Shown here: positions 8,776 through 16,093 of the stretch, piece by piece
Layout of the letters: every line of letters begins with the position of its first letter
Position numbering within the stretch: the first letter of the stretch is position 1
Origin: Dactylosporangium sp. AC04546
Lineage (GTDB): Bacteria > Actinomycetota > Actinomycetes > Mycobacteriales > Micromonosporaceae
Direction of reading: 5' to 3'
NCBI RefSeq assembly: GCF_022095675.1
Contig: NZ_JAHYSG010000040.1
Span: 29,077 to 93,076 of the forward strand
DNA length: 64,000 nucleotides
The notes under the pieces: model-generated
The model's database searches: none
What the model saw: the letters and a program-made list of their open reading frames with translations, nothing else
What the model was told of the DNA's origin: nothing
Position numbers and translations under genes: made by a program

Positions 8776-9267
8776 TCAGCAGGGGCGGCGGTAGCGGACC
8801 ACCGGCAGGCCGCGCCACGTGTCGGTGGCGCCGTCGCCCTCGTCGAGGATGAAGCCGGCGTGCTCGTAGAAGCGGCGCGACCGCGTGTTGGGGGCGGCGA
8901 CCCACAGCACGCACTCGCCGTGGCCGCGCTCGGCGAGCCAGGCCAGGGCGTCGGCGACGAGGCGGCCGCCGATGCCACGGCCGTGCGCCTCCGGGAGGAT
9001 GTACACGGCATGGATCGCGCCGAGCTCCGACCGGTCCTCATCGGGGCCGCTGGCGCAGAAGCCGATCACGCGATCGCCGTCGACGGCCACGGTGACGTGC
9101 CGGTCGGGCCGTGCGGCGGCCCCGGCCCAGTTCGCCGCCGACGCGTCCACGTCGTATTCCGCCACGACGTCGGGGATCCACTCGCCGTAGGTCGCGGCCC
9201 AGGTCGTGCGCTGGACCTCGGCGATCCCGCGGCCGTCGGCCGGGGCGGCGGGCCGGATGGCTGTCAT
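8776..9267 (-). CDS. GNAT family N-acetyltransferase
   Basis: This 163-residue protein has the GNAT core: a beta4 strand IHAVYILPEAHGRGIGGRLV, with the acetyl-CoA-binding RGIGGRL loop, and a C-terminal NTRSRRFYEHAGF motif. Such enzymes transfer an acetyl group from acetyl-CoA to an amine; the acceptor is unknown. It is transcribed away from the SRPBCC gene, with 22 bp between the start codons. Confidence 0.9.
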   Translation of the reverse strand: MTAIRPAAPADGRGIAEVQRTTWAATYGEWIPDVVAEYDVDASAANWAGAAARPDRHVTVAVDGDRVIGFCASGPDEDRSELGAIHAVYILPEAHGRGIGGRLVADALAWLAERGHGECVLWVAAPNTRSRRFYEHAGFILDEGDGATDTWRGLPVVRYRRPC

Positions 9268-9277
9268 CGGCCCACTC

Positions 9278-9283
9278 TAGGAT
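9278..9283 (+). promoter_or_regulatory. -10 box of a leaderless promoter (TAGGAT)
   Basis: TAGGAT lies 6 nt before the GTG start of the SRPBCC gene and no Shine-Dalgarno sequence is present. This spacing places the transcription start at or next to the start codon, as in leaderless actinobacterial mRNAs. Similar boxes precede several other genes of the window. Confidence 0.55.
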
Positions 9284-9289
9284 GACGCC

Positions 9290-9691
9290 GTGGCTACGGT
9301 GTGCGTCGAAGTGGTCGTGGGCGTCCCGGCCGCGCGGGTGTGGGAGGCGGTCGCGGACGTCGGCGCGGTGCACCGGCGGCTGCTGCCCGGCCGGGTCGCC
9401 GACGCCCGGATCGAGGGCGACACCCGCGTGCTGACCATGCCGGACGGCGCGCAGGTCCGGGAGCTGATCCTGGCCACGGACCACGACCTGCGCCGCCTCG
9501 CCTACGCGGTGGTGGAGGGCCAGCGGCTCCCGCTGACGTACCACCACGCCTCGTTCCAGGTCTTCGACCACCCGGCCGGCAGCCGCCTGGTCTGGCTGAC
9601 CGACGTGCTGCCCCACGCGATGGCCGGCCAGGTCCGGGCGCGGGTCGAACGCGCGATCGCCGAGATCGGCACCGCCCTGGAGCGGGCTTAG
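9290..9691 (+). CDS. SRPBCC family protein (polyketide cyclase/START-like)
   Basis: This 133-residue protein fits the START/SRPBCC fold: an N-terminal strand (VCVEVVVGVPAARVWEAVADV), a central AQVRELI...LRRLAYAV hairpin and a long C-terminal helix. Members bind small hydrophobic ligands; many small actinobacterial ones have no known ligand. The GTG start is 6 nt after a TAGGAT -10 box. The TAG stop lies at the left tip of the long palindrome 9688-9855. Confidence 0.8.
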   Translation: MATVCVEVVVGVPAARVWEAVADVGAVHRRLLPGRVADARIEGDTRVLTMPDGAQVRELILATDHDLRRLAYAVVEGQRLPLTYHHASFQVFDHPAGSRLVWLTDVLPHAMAGQVRARVERAIAEIGTALERA

Positions 9692-9855
9692 GCCCTGTCC
9701 TGTCGGTCATGTCGAGCCGAGACGGAGTCCAGATTTCGTCTGGCGTCGCCCCGCGGAAGTCCGGCTACCGGTGTTGTAACCGGGCTTTCGCGGGGTGGCG
9801 CCAGGCGGAATCTGGGCCCGTCGCAGGCCGGCATGACCGGCAGGACAGGGCCTAA
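9688..9855. mobile_element. 168-bp long imperfect palindrome (MITE-like or bidirectional hairpin terminator)
   Basis: Two arms of about 78 nt are nearly reverse complements. The outer ends TTAGGCCCTGTCCTG and CAGGACAGGGCCTAA match perfectly, with roughly ten internal substitutions and one 1-nt offset. Almost all mismatches are transitions, and most would still pair as G-U in the plus-strand RNA. The tips supply the TAG stops of both convergent neighbours. TA dinucleotides flank GGCCCTGTCC...GGACAGGGCC, which resembles the TA duplication of Tc1/IS630-type MITEs. There is no coding capacity. Acting as a terminator for both genes is also likely. Confidence 0.75.
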
Positions 9856-10250
9856 ACGCCTGTCGTGGAGCCGGGGCGGACGATCATCAGCACGACGACC
9901 GTGGCCCACAGCAGGTTGAACAGGCCCGTGAGCATGCCGAGGCGGACCGTCGCGCCGGTGAGCGCGCGGCGCTGGCCGGGCAGGATCGCCAGGCCCAGCA
10001 GCGCGGCCGCGACGGCCGTCAGCGCGATCGACGCGATCAGCCAGGCGTCGCCCAGCACGCCGAGGCTGACCGCGGTCGCCAGGCCGAAGAGCGGCACGGC
10101 GACACCCAGCCGGGCGTAGACGCGGCAGATGCGGTGCAGCAGCGCGGCGCGGTCGCCGGTCGCCGCCGGGAACATGCTGGCCGCCACCGTCACCGGGCCG
10201 ATCGCCACGATCGCGGCCAGGACGTGCAGGCTGAGCAGGAGTTCGGTCAC
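9852..10250 (-). CDS. Small four-helix membrane protein (DUF2269-like)
   Basis: Starting from GTG 10250 the protein has 132 residues and four predicted membrane helices: LHVLAAIVAIGPVTVAASMF, a central AVPLFGLATAVSLGVLG, IASIALTAVAAALLGLAI and a C-terminal GLFNLLWATVVVLMIV. The HVLAAIVAIGP start resembles DUF2269/CopD-like membrane proteins. A start further upstream (10391) would add basic, non-conserved residues overlapping the promoter of the GlxA regulator, so it was rejected. The stop lies in the tip of the palindrome. Function is unknown. Confidence 0.75.
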   Translation of the reverse strand: MTELLLSLHVLAAIVAIGPVTVAASMFPAATGDRAALLHRICRVYARLGVAVPLFGLATAVSLGVLGDAWLIASIALTAVAAALLGLAILPGQRRALTGATVRLGMLTGLFNLLWATVVVLMIVRPGSTTGV

Positions 10251-10323
10251 GTCAGCGACGGTATTGGCAGCACCGGGAACCCGGCAGTGGCAGGATTGCC
10301 GCGGTACGACGGATTCTGGCCAG

Positions 10324-10329
10324 TAGAGT
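10324..10329 (+). promoter_or_regulatory. -10 box of a leaderless promoter (TAGAGT)
   Basis: TAGAGT ends 6 nt before the ATG of the GlxA-family regulator, with no ribosome-binding site between. The arrangement is that of a leaderless transcript. Confidence 0.5.
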
Positions 10330-10335
10330 GGCGCC

Positions 10336-11289
10336 ATGCACGTCGTCGCCGTCCTCGCCCTCGACCGGGTCATCCCGTTCGACCTGGCCACGCCGATCGA
10401 GGTGTTCAGCCGGGTGCGGCTCGCCGACGGCAGCGTGCCCTACGAGGTGCGGGTCTGCGCCGCCGCCGGCACCGTCGACGCCGGGACGTTCACGCTGCAC
10501 GCCCCCTGGGGCCTCGACGCGCTGCTCGACGCCGGCACGATCATCCTGCCGGGCACCGCCGACCCCACCGTGCCGCTGGCCGAGGAGGTGCGGCGGCATC
10601 TGCACAAGGCCGCCGCCGGCGGCACCCGCATCGCGTCGATCTGCTCCGGCGCGTTCATCCTCGCCGCGACCGGGCTGCTCGACGGGCTGCGCGCCACCAC
10701 CCACTGGCTCGCGGCGCCCGCGCTGGCCGAGCGATGGCCGGCGGTCGATGTCGACCCGGGTGTGCTGTACGTCGACAACGGTCAGTTCCTCACCTCGGCC
10801 GGGGCCGCCGCCGGGCTCGACCTCTGCCTGCACCTGATCCGCCGCGACCACGGCTCGGCGGTCGCGGCGAACGCGGCCCGGCTGTCGGTCATGCCCCTCG
10901 AACGCGAGGGCGGCCAGGCCCAGTTCGTCGCGCCGCAGCAGCCGCCGGCCCCGCGCGGTGCCACCCTGGAGCCGCTGCTGCGCTGGCTGCAGGAGAACAC
11001 CGACGCCGACCTCACGCTCGGCGAGCTGGCCGCGCGGGCCGGGATGAGCGTCCGCACGCTGAACCGCCGGTTCCGCGAGCAGACCGGGACGACGCCGCTG
11101 CAGTGGCTGCTGCTCGCCCGCATCCGCCGCGCCCAGCACCTGCTGGAGACCAGCGACCGGCCGGTCGAGCTGCTCGCCCGCGACGTCGGGTTCGGGTCGC
11201 CGACCGCGTTCCGGGAGCGGTTCAAGCGGGTCGTGGGGACCGCCCCGCACGCGTACCGCGCCGCGTTCCGGACCCAGAACCCGCCCTGA
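10336..11289 (+). CDS. GlxA-family transcriptional regulator (DJ-1/PfpI domain plus AraC HTH)
   Basis: This 317-residue regulator has two domains. Residues 1 to about 185 are a DJ-1/PfpI-like amidotransferase fold with the elbow ASICSGAFIL (Cys103). Residues about 215 to 310 are an AraC double helix-turn-helix (TLGELAARAGMSVRTLNRRF and VELLARDVGFGSPTAFRERF). Proteins of this class usually activate a nearby catabolic operon in response to a small molecule, but no such operon is adjacent. Confidence 0.93.
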   Translation: MHVVAVLALDRVIPFDLATPIEVFSRVRLADGSVPYEVRVCAAAGTVDAGTFTLHAPWGLDALLDAGTIILPGTADPTVPLAEEVRRHLHKAAAGGTRIASICSGAFILAATGLLDGLRATTHWLAAPALAERWPAVDVDPGVLYVDNGQFLTSAGAAAGLDLCLHLIRRDHGSAVAANAARLSVMPLEREGGQAQFVAPQQPPAPRGATLEPLLRWLQENTDADLTLGELAARAGMSVRTLNRRFREQTGTTPLQWLLLARIRRAQHLLETSDRPVELLARDVGFGSPTAFRERFKRVVGTAPHAYRAAFRTQNPP

Positions 11290-11402
11290 CGATCGTTACC
11301 GCGACCGCCTGTCGTGCGCCGGTCAGCGGTAGGCGTCGAACGCCGCGTCGAACGCGACGGAGCGCCGAGATCGGCCCGTGAACCGCTCAGTTCGGGCCGT
11401 GG

Positions 11403-13439
11403 GTGTCCGATCTCGTGACTGTGCCCGGGCAGCTGTACCTGGTTGGCAACCTGCTCATCATGGTCGCGTACGCCGCGATCACGCTGGCGATCGTGGTGCC
11501 CGTGTGGCGGGCGGGGCAGCTGCGCACCAACAAGCTTGCCGTGGCGACGGCGCTCATCTTCTGCAGCTGCGCGGTCGGGCACGGGATGCACGCGGCGGCG
11601 GTGTACGGCGACATCCTCGCCGGGCACGCCGGGCACGTGTCCTGGTCGATGGCCGGGTGGGACCTGCTGACCGCCGGGATCGGCGGGTACTACTGGACGC
11701 TGCGGCGCAGCTACGGCGTCCTGCTCGGCCGGGGCGCGATCTACGTCAGCCCGTGGGAGCAGCGCCGGCTGGCCGAGGCCGGCGAGCGGGAGCGGTCCGC
11801 CCGGGCGACGCTCGCCGCGGTCGTCGACGCCACCACCGACGCCGTCATCGGGGTGTCGCTCGACGGGGCGATCACGGCCTGGAACCGGGGGGCGGAGCGG
11901 CTGTTCGGGTACACCGCCGACGAGGTGCTCGGGCGGCCGGCCGCGCTGCTCGCCGACGACGGGGACGAGGGGCAGCAGGCCGGGGTCATCGCGCGGATCG
12001 CGGCGGGGGCGCGGGACCTCGAGTACGAGGCGCGGCGGGTCCGCAAGGACGGCACCGTGCTGGAGGTGGCGGTCAGCCTGGCGCCGATCGAGGACGCCAC
12101 CGGCGCGCTGGTCGGCATGGCGGCGGTGGCGCGGGACATCACCGCGGCCAAGGAGGCGACCGCCCGCCGCCGGGCCGTCGAGGAGCGCACCCACCAGGCG
12201 CAGCGCATGGAGAGCCTGGGCAAGCTGGCCGGTGGCGTCGCCCACGACTTCAACAACATCCTCGCCATCATCGCCAACTACACGGACTTCGCGTCGGAGG
12301 CGGTGGAGGCCCTGGAGCGCGAGCCGGCCGCGGATGCCGTGGGACCCAAAGGCGCGGCCGTCGGCGGTGCGGGAGCGGCTGGCGGTGCGGGAGCGGGAGT
12401 GGGCGGGTCAGGCCGGGCCGGTCGTGGGGCGGCGGTGCAGGCGGACCTGGAGCAGGTACGCGTCGCCACCCGCCGGGCCATGAACCTCACCCGGCAGCTG
12501 CTCACCTTCACCCGCGCGGACGCCGTGCAGCCGCAGGACGTCGACCTCGACAGCGTCCTCGCCGAGGTCCAGGCCATGCTGTCGCGCACGATCGGCGGGC
12601 ACATCAACCTCGTCACCGTCCCGGCGGGCGAGCCGCTCGTCGTGCACGCCGACCCCGGCCAGCTGCAGCAGGTGCTGCTGAACCTCGCGATCAACGCCCG
12701 TGACGCCATGCCCGACGGCGGCACGCTGGTCATGGAGGCCGGGGCCGCCACGCTCGACGGCGACGTCGCCGACGTGCGGCCGGAGCTGGCGGCGGGGGAG
12801 TACGCGCGGCTCGCCGTGAGCGACACCGGCGAGGGGATGCCGAAGGAGGTGGCCGAGCGCATCTTCGAGCCGTTCTTCACCACGAAGCCGCGCGGCCAGG
12901 GCACGGGCCTCGGGCTTGCCACCGTCTACGGGATCGTGGCCGAGGCCGGCGGCGGGATCCACGTGTACACCGAGCCGCAGATCGGCACCACCTTCCGGGT
13001 GTACCTGCCGCGCGTGCGGACGGCCGTCGCGGCGGGCCCGGCCGTGGTGGTGGCGGCGCCGCCCGACGGCGGGGGGCTGCGGGTGCTGGTCGTCGAGGAC
13101 GAGCCCGCTCTGGCCCAGGTGGTGCGGCGGATCCTGGTGGCGGGCGGCTACCAGGTGCGGGTCGCGGCCGACGGGGCGGAGGCGCTGCGCCTGCATGAGC
13201 AGCACGGCTGCGACCTGCTGCTCACCGACGTCATCATGCCCGAGCTGTCCGGGCCGCGGCTGGCGGCCGCGCTGCAGGAGCGCCAGCCGGGGCTGCCCGT
13301 GCTGTACATGTCCGGATACAGCAACGGCCTGCTCGGCGGGACCCAGATCGTCGAGCCCGGCGTGACCCTGCTGGAGAAGCCGTTCACCGGTACCGAGCTG
13401 CTGCACAAGGTCCATCAGGTCGGCGCCGGGATGGTCTGA
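11403..13439 (+). CDS. Membrane-bound hybrid sensor histidine kinase with PAS and receiver domains
   Basis: The 678-residue protein has N-terminal hydrophobic segments (about 8-28, 38-60, 75-95), then a PAS domain (about 135-255) with WNRGAERLFGYTADEVLG. A HisKA box follows with phospho-acceptor His281 in GGVAHDFNN, then a HATPase (DGGTLVMEAG, SDTGEGMP, GTGLGLATVYGIV) and a C-terminal receiver with Asp609 in LLLTDVIMPE. The HDFNN-type kinase plus receiver is a common self-contained phosphorelay. A Gly/Ala-rich insert (about residues 318-343) interrupts the dimerisation helices. The start is GTG. The 113-bp gap upstream (11290-11402) holds a short repeated GCGTCGAACGC and no gene. The 3' end overlaps the next gene by 25 bp. 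Confidence 0.93.
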   Translation: MSDLVTVPGQLYLVGNLLIMVAYAAITLAIVVPVWRAGQLRTNKLAVATALIFCSCAVGHGMHAAAVYGDILAGHAGHVSWSMAGWDLLTAGIGGYYWTLRRSYGVLLGRGAIYVSPWEQRRLAEAGERERSARATLAAVVDATTDAVIGVSLDGAITAWNRGAERLFGYTADEVLGRPAALLADDGDEGQQAGVIARIAAGARDLEYEARRVRKDGTVLEVAVSLAPIEDATGALVGMAAVARDITAAKEATARRRAVEERTHQAQRMESLGKLAGGVAHDFNNILAIIANYTDFASEAVEALEREPAADAVGPKGAAVGGAGAAGGAGAGVGGSGRAGRGAAVQADLEQVRVATRRAMNLTRQLLTFTRADAVQPQDVDLDSVLAEVQAMLSRTIGGHINLVTVPAGEPLVVHADPGQLQQVLLNLAINARDAMPDGGTLVMEAGAATLDGDVADVRPELAAGEYARLAVSDTGEGMPKEVAERIFEPFFTTKPRGQGTGLGLATVYGIVAEAGGGIHVYTEPQIGTTFRVYLPRVRTAVAAGPAVVVAAPPDGGGLRVLVVEDEPALAQVVRRILVAGGYQVRVAADGAEALRLHEQHGCDLLLTDVIMPELSGPRLAAALQERQPGLPVLYMSGYSNGLLGGTQIVEPGVTLLEKPFTGTELLHKVHQVGAGMV

Positions 13440-15286
13440 GCCTGCTCGCCGTCGCTGAGCGGCAGCGTGACGCTCAGGTGCGTGCCGCCGCCGGCCGGGC
13501 TGGCGATGCGCAGCCGGCCGCCGATCGCCTCGACCCGGTCGCGCATCCCGGCCAGGCCGGAGCCGCGGTTCGGGTCGGCGCCGCCGTCGCCGTCGTCGCG
13601 GATCGACAGCACCAGCTGCTCGCGGCGGGTGGCCGGATCGGCGGCGATGTCGATGTCGATGTCGATCGTGGACGCGGCGGCGTGCTTGGCGGCGTTGGTG
13701 AGCGCCTCGGACACCACGTAGTACGCGGCGACCTCGACGCCGCTCGGCAGCCGCCGCCGCGGGCCGGCCCGGACGGCCACCGGCACCGGGCAGCGGCGGG
13801 CGAGTGCCTTGAGCGCCGACGCGAGCCCGCCCTGCGACAGCAGCGCCGGGTGGATGCCGCGGGAGATCTCCTGCAGGTCGTCGAACGCGCTGCGCAGGCC
13901 GTCGGTGGTGCGGTCCAGCCGGGCGCGCAGCTCGCCGAGCTCCGGCGGCACGAGCGCCTCGGCGGCGCGCAGCTCCAGCCCGAGCGAGACCATCCGCTGC
14001 TGGACGCCGTCGTGCAGGTCGCGCTCGATGCGGCGGCGGGCCTCGTCGGCGGCGAACACCAGCCGGGCCCGGGACCGGGTCAGCTCGGCCCGGTCCTCGG
14101 CGTTGGCGACCGCCGTGGCGACCAGCTCGGTGAACTGGGCGAGCTGGTGCTCGGCGCCCTGCGGCGGCGGCTCGGACCGGGACCACAGCGCGGTCAGCAC
14201 GCCCCAGACGACGCCGTCGACGAGCACCGGCGCGGCGACCGAACCCCGCATTCCCTCGGTGCGGGCGAGGTCGGCGAGGGTGCCCCGGCGGTCGCCGTAG
14301 CTGTCCATGCGGGCCGGCCGGGAGCTGCGCAGGACCAGCTCGGTCACGCCGCCGCTGACGTCGAGCCGGCGGCCGAGGAGGCTGTCGAGGCCGGGCTTGC
14401 CGTACTCGGCGACCACCGTCACCGTGCCGGGCGCCTCCTGGCGCATGAGCCGGGTGGCGTCGGCGCCGAGCAGCTGGGCCGTCTCCGCGGCGACCGCGGC
14501 CACCACGTCGGCCGGCGGGGCGCCGTGCGCGACGAGCACCGCCACCCGGCGCAGGATCGCCTGCTCGGTGGCCAGGGTGCGCAGCGCCGCCTCGGCCGCG
14601 GCCCGCTCGGCGGCCGCCGACAGCAGCGCCTCCAGCGGCGGCAGCACCCGGTCGCCCAGCCGTTGCAGTACCGGCTCGGGCACGCCGGCCGGCACGAGGA
14701 GGGCCCCCTGCCGTTTGTCGAGCTGGAGCGGGATGACGGTGTGCGGCTCGCCGGCCGTGTCCACCGGCTCGTCGAGGAGCAGGCGGCAGGACGGCATCCC
14801 GAGCGTGTCGGCGATCCGCCGGGCCGCCTCGGGCAGGACAGGGCCCGGCTCCCCGGCGCCGAGCAGCAGCCGGGTGAGCCCGGCGATGAGGTCCGCCTCC
14901 CGCCGGCGCTGCGCGGCCTCGCCCGCCCGGGCCCGCGCCAGCCGGGCCAGCGCGCCGCCGAGGGCCGCGGTGAGCAGCAGCACCGCGAGCTCCAGCCAGT
15001 CGCGCAGGTCGGCGAGCGTGAACCGGCGCAGCGGGTGGACGTGGAAGAAGTCGAACGCGGCGGAGCTGGCCACCGCCATCGCCACGCCCAGCGGCATGCC
15101 CCACACCATGGCGACCAGCAGGACGCCGGGCAGGAAGATGGCGCCGATGGCCTCGCGGGGCGCGGCCTGCGAGAGCGGGTACGCCAGCAGTGTCTCCAGC
15201 GCGACCAGCAGCACGCTCGTCACGATGCCCCACCCGAGCGGGGGCGGCTCCGGCCGCACCAGCCAGGCGGCGAGGCGGGCAAGCAT
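13415..15286 (-). CDS. Sensor histidine kinase with DUF4118 membrane domain and GAF domain
   Basis: This 623-residue kinase has a KdpD-like DUF4118 four-helix region (about 10-115, including AAFDFFHVHP), a coiled linker, a GAF-like domain (about 235-390) and a HisKA_3 box (AADEARRRIERDLHDGVQQR, His425). The C-terminal HATPase (SEALTNAAKHA, DDGDG, GSGLAGMRDRVEAIGG) is of the NarL/DesK group. Its partner should be a LuxR/NarL-type response regulator, but none is adjacent, so it is an orphan or partners at a distance. It converges on the hybrid kinase gene with a 25-bp tail overlap. Confidence 0.92.
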   Translation of the reverse strand: MLARLAAWLVRPEPPPLGWGIVTSVLLVALETLLAYPLSQAAPREAIGAIFLPGVLLVAMVWGMPLGVAMAVASSAAFDFFHVHPLRRFTLADLRDWLELAVLLLTAALGGALARLARARAGEAAQRRREADLIAGLTRLLLGAGEPGPVLPEAARRIADTLGMPSCRLLLDEPVDTAGEPHTVIPLQLDKRQGALLVPAGVPEPVLQRLGDRVLPPLEALLSAAAERAAAEAALRTLATEQAILRRVAVLVAHGAPPADVVAAVAAETAQLLGADATRLMRQEAPGTVTVVAEYGKPGLDSLLGRRLDVSGGVTELVLRSSRPARMDSYGDRRGTLADLARTEGMRGSVAAPVLVDGVVWGVLTALWSRSEPPPQGAEHQLAQFTELVATAVANAEDRAELTRSRARLVFAADEARRRIERDLHDGVQQRMVSLGLELRAAEALVPPELGELRARLDRTTDGLRSAFDDLQEISRGIHPALLSQGGLASALKALARRCPVPVAVRAGPRRRLPSGVEVAAYYVVSEALTNAAKHAAASTIDIDIDIAADPATRREQLVLSIRDDGDGGADPNRGSGLAGMRDRVEAIGGRLRIASPAGGGTHLSVTLPLSDGEQAQTIPAPT

Positions 15287-15359
15287 AAGCGGCCCCTCTC
15301 GAACCCGGGACCAGTCCGATGCTAACCGCCGCGACGGTCCACCGGATCACCCCGGGCCG

Positions 15360-15426
15360 TGTCAAACATTCTCGACATGGTGTCAAAGACGTGTTACCTT
15401 CGGGATGTCAAAGATTCTGTACATCC
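15360..15426. promoter_or_regulatory. Promoter with three TGTCAAA operator-like repeats
   Basis: TGTCAAA occurs at 15360, 15381 and 15406. The first and third are part of 21-nt repeats that differ at only a few positions, and each has dyad character (TGTC...GACA; ATGT...ACAT). A plausible promoter lies between them: TCGACA 15372-15377, a 16-nt spacer and TTACCT 15394-15399. The sites thus overlap the -35 region and the transcription start. The XRE-type regulator two genes on is the natural candidate to bind them. Confidence 0.6.
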
Positions 15427-15443
15427 ACCTCCGGGAGCCGGCT

Positions 15444-15872
15444 GTGACGCACGAGGAGAAACGAGCGTGGATCATGCTCGTGACCGCCGTACTGGCGTAT
15501 GCCGCCTACGTCGTCGTCGTGCTGCGCCGCGCGGGTGACGGCGCCCTGACGGACGTGCCCTACGCCGGCCCCCTGCTGTGGACCGTCGGCGGCGCCATCG
15601 TGGCCAACATCGTCCTGGAGATCGGCCTCGGCGTCGTCAACCCGCGGGCCTCCCGTGCGAAGGACGTGCGCGACCGGGAGATCGGCCGGCTCGGCGACCA
15701 CGTCGGCCAGGCGTTCGTGGTCATCGGCGCGGTGTCGGCCATGCTCATGGCCATCGCCGAGTGGGACTTCTTCTGGATCGCCAACGTCATCTACCTGTGC
15801 TTCGTGCTCTCGTCAGTCCTCGGGTCGGTCACCAAGGTCCTCGTGTACCGCGGGAGCCTCCCCCAGTGGTGA
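15444..15872 (+). CDS. Small integral membrane protein paired with an XRE regulator
   Basis: From GTG 15444 the protein has 142 residues and four membrane helices: MLVTAVLAYAAYVVVVL, LLWTVGGAIVANIVLEIGLG, AFVVIGAVSAMLMAIA and IANVIYLCFVLSSVLGS. It also has a charged loop RAKDVRDREIGRLGDHVG. The DxRDxEI loop is typical of DUF2178-like membrane proteins, which commonly precede a YozG-like regulator. A CGGGAG lies 6 nt upstream of the GTG; the ATG at 15405 is rejected because it lies inside the operator repeats. The stop overlaps the start of the regulator. Physiological role unknown. Confidence 0.8.
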   Translation: MTHEEKRAWIMLVTAVLAYAAYVVVVLRRAGDGALTDVPYAGPLLWTVGGAIVANIVLEIGLGVVNPRASRAKDVRDREIGRLGDHVGQAFVVIGAVSAMLMAIAEWDFFWIANVIYLCFVLSSVLGSVTKVLVYRGSLPQW

Positions 15873-16093
15873 AACCGACCCGCGTCACCAACCGCATCCG
15901 CGCCCTGCGCTTCGAGCGCGCCGAGATGACCCAGGCCGAGCTCGCCGATCGCATCGGCGTCACCCGGCAGACCGTGATCGCCATCGAGCAGGGCCGCTAC
16001 TCGCCGTCGCTGGAGATGGCGTTCAAGATCGCCCATGTGCTCGGCGTCCGGCTCGACGACGTCTTCCAGTACCCCGAGGAGGGGACCCCGTGA
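15869..16093 (+). CDS. Small XRE-family helix-turn-helix regulator
   Basis: This 74-residue regulator is essentially one Cro/C1-type HTH: MTQAELADRIGVTRQTVIAI, then EQGRYSPSLEMAFKIA, ending shortly after LDDVFQY. This is the YozG-like type that usually represses its own operon together with a small membrane protein. It overlaps the membrane protein gene (GTGA at 15869) and the oxidoreductase gene (GTGA at 16090). The repeated TGTCAAA sites at 15360-15426 are the likely binding sites. Confidence 0.92.
   Translation: MKPTRVTNRIRALRFERAEMTQAELADRIGVTRQTVIAIEQGRYSPSLEMAFKIAHVLGVRLDDVFQYPEEGTP

Noticed and set aside
9688..9855. Palindrome considered as a tRNA or riboswitch
   Set aside because: It forms one long symmetric hairpin with no cloverleaf, no aptamer-like core and lies between two stop codons.
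13478..15325. Plus-strand open frame of 615 codons opposite the DUF4118 kinase
   Set aside because: The kinase has full domain motifs on the minus strand; the plus frame is low-complexity shadow coding typical of high GC.
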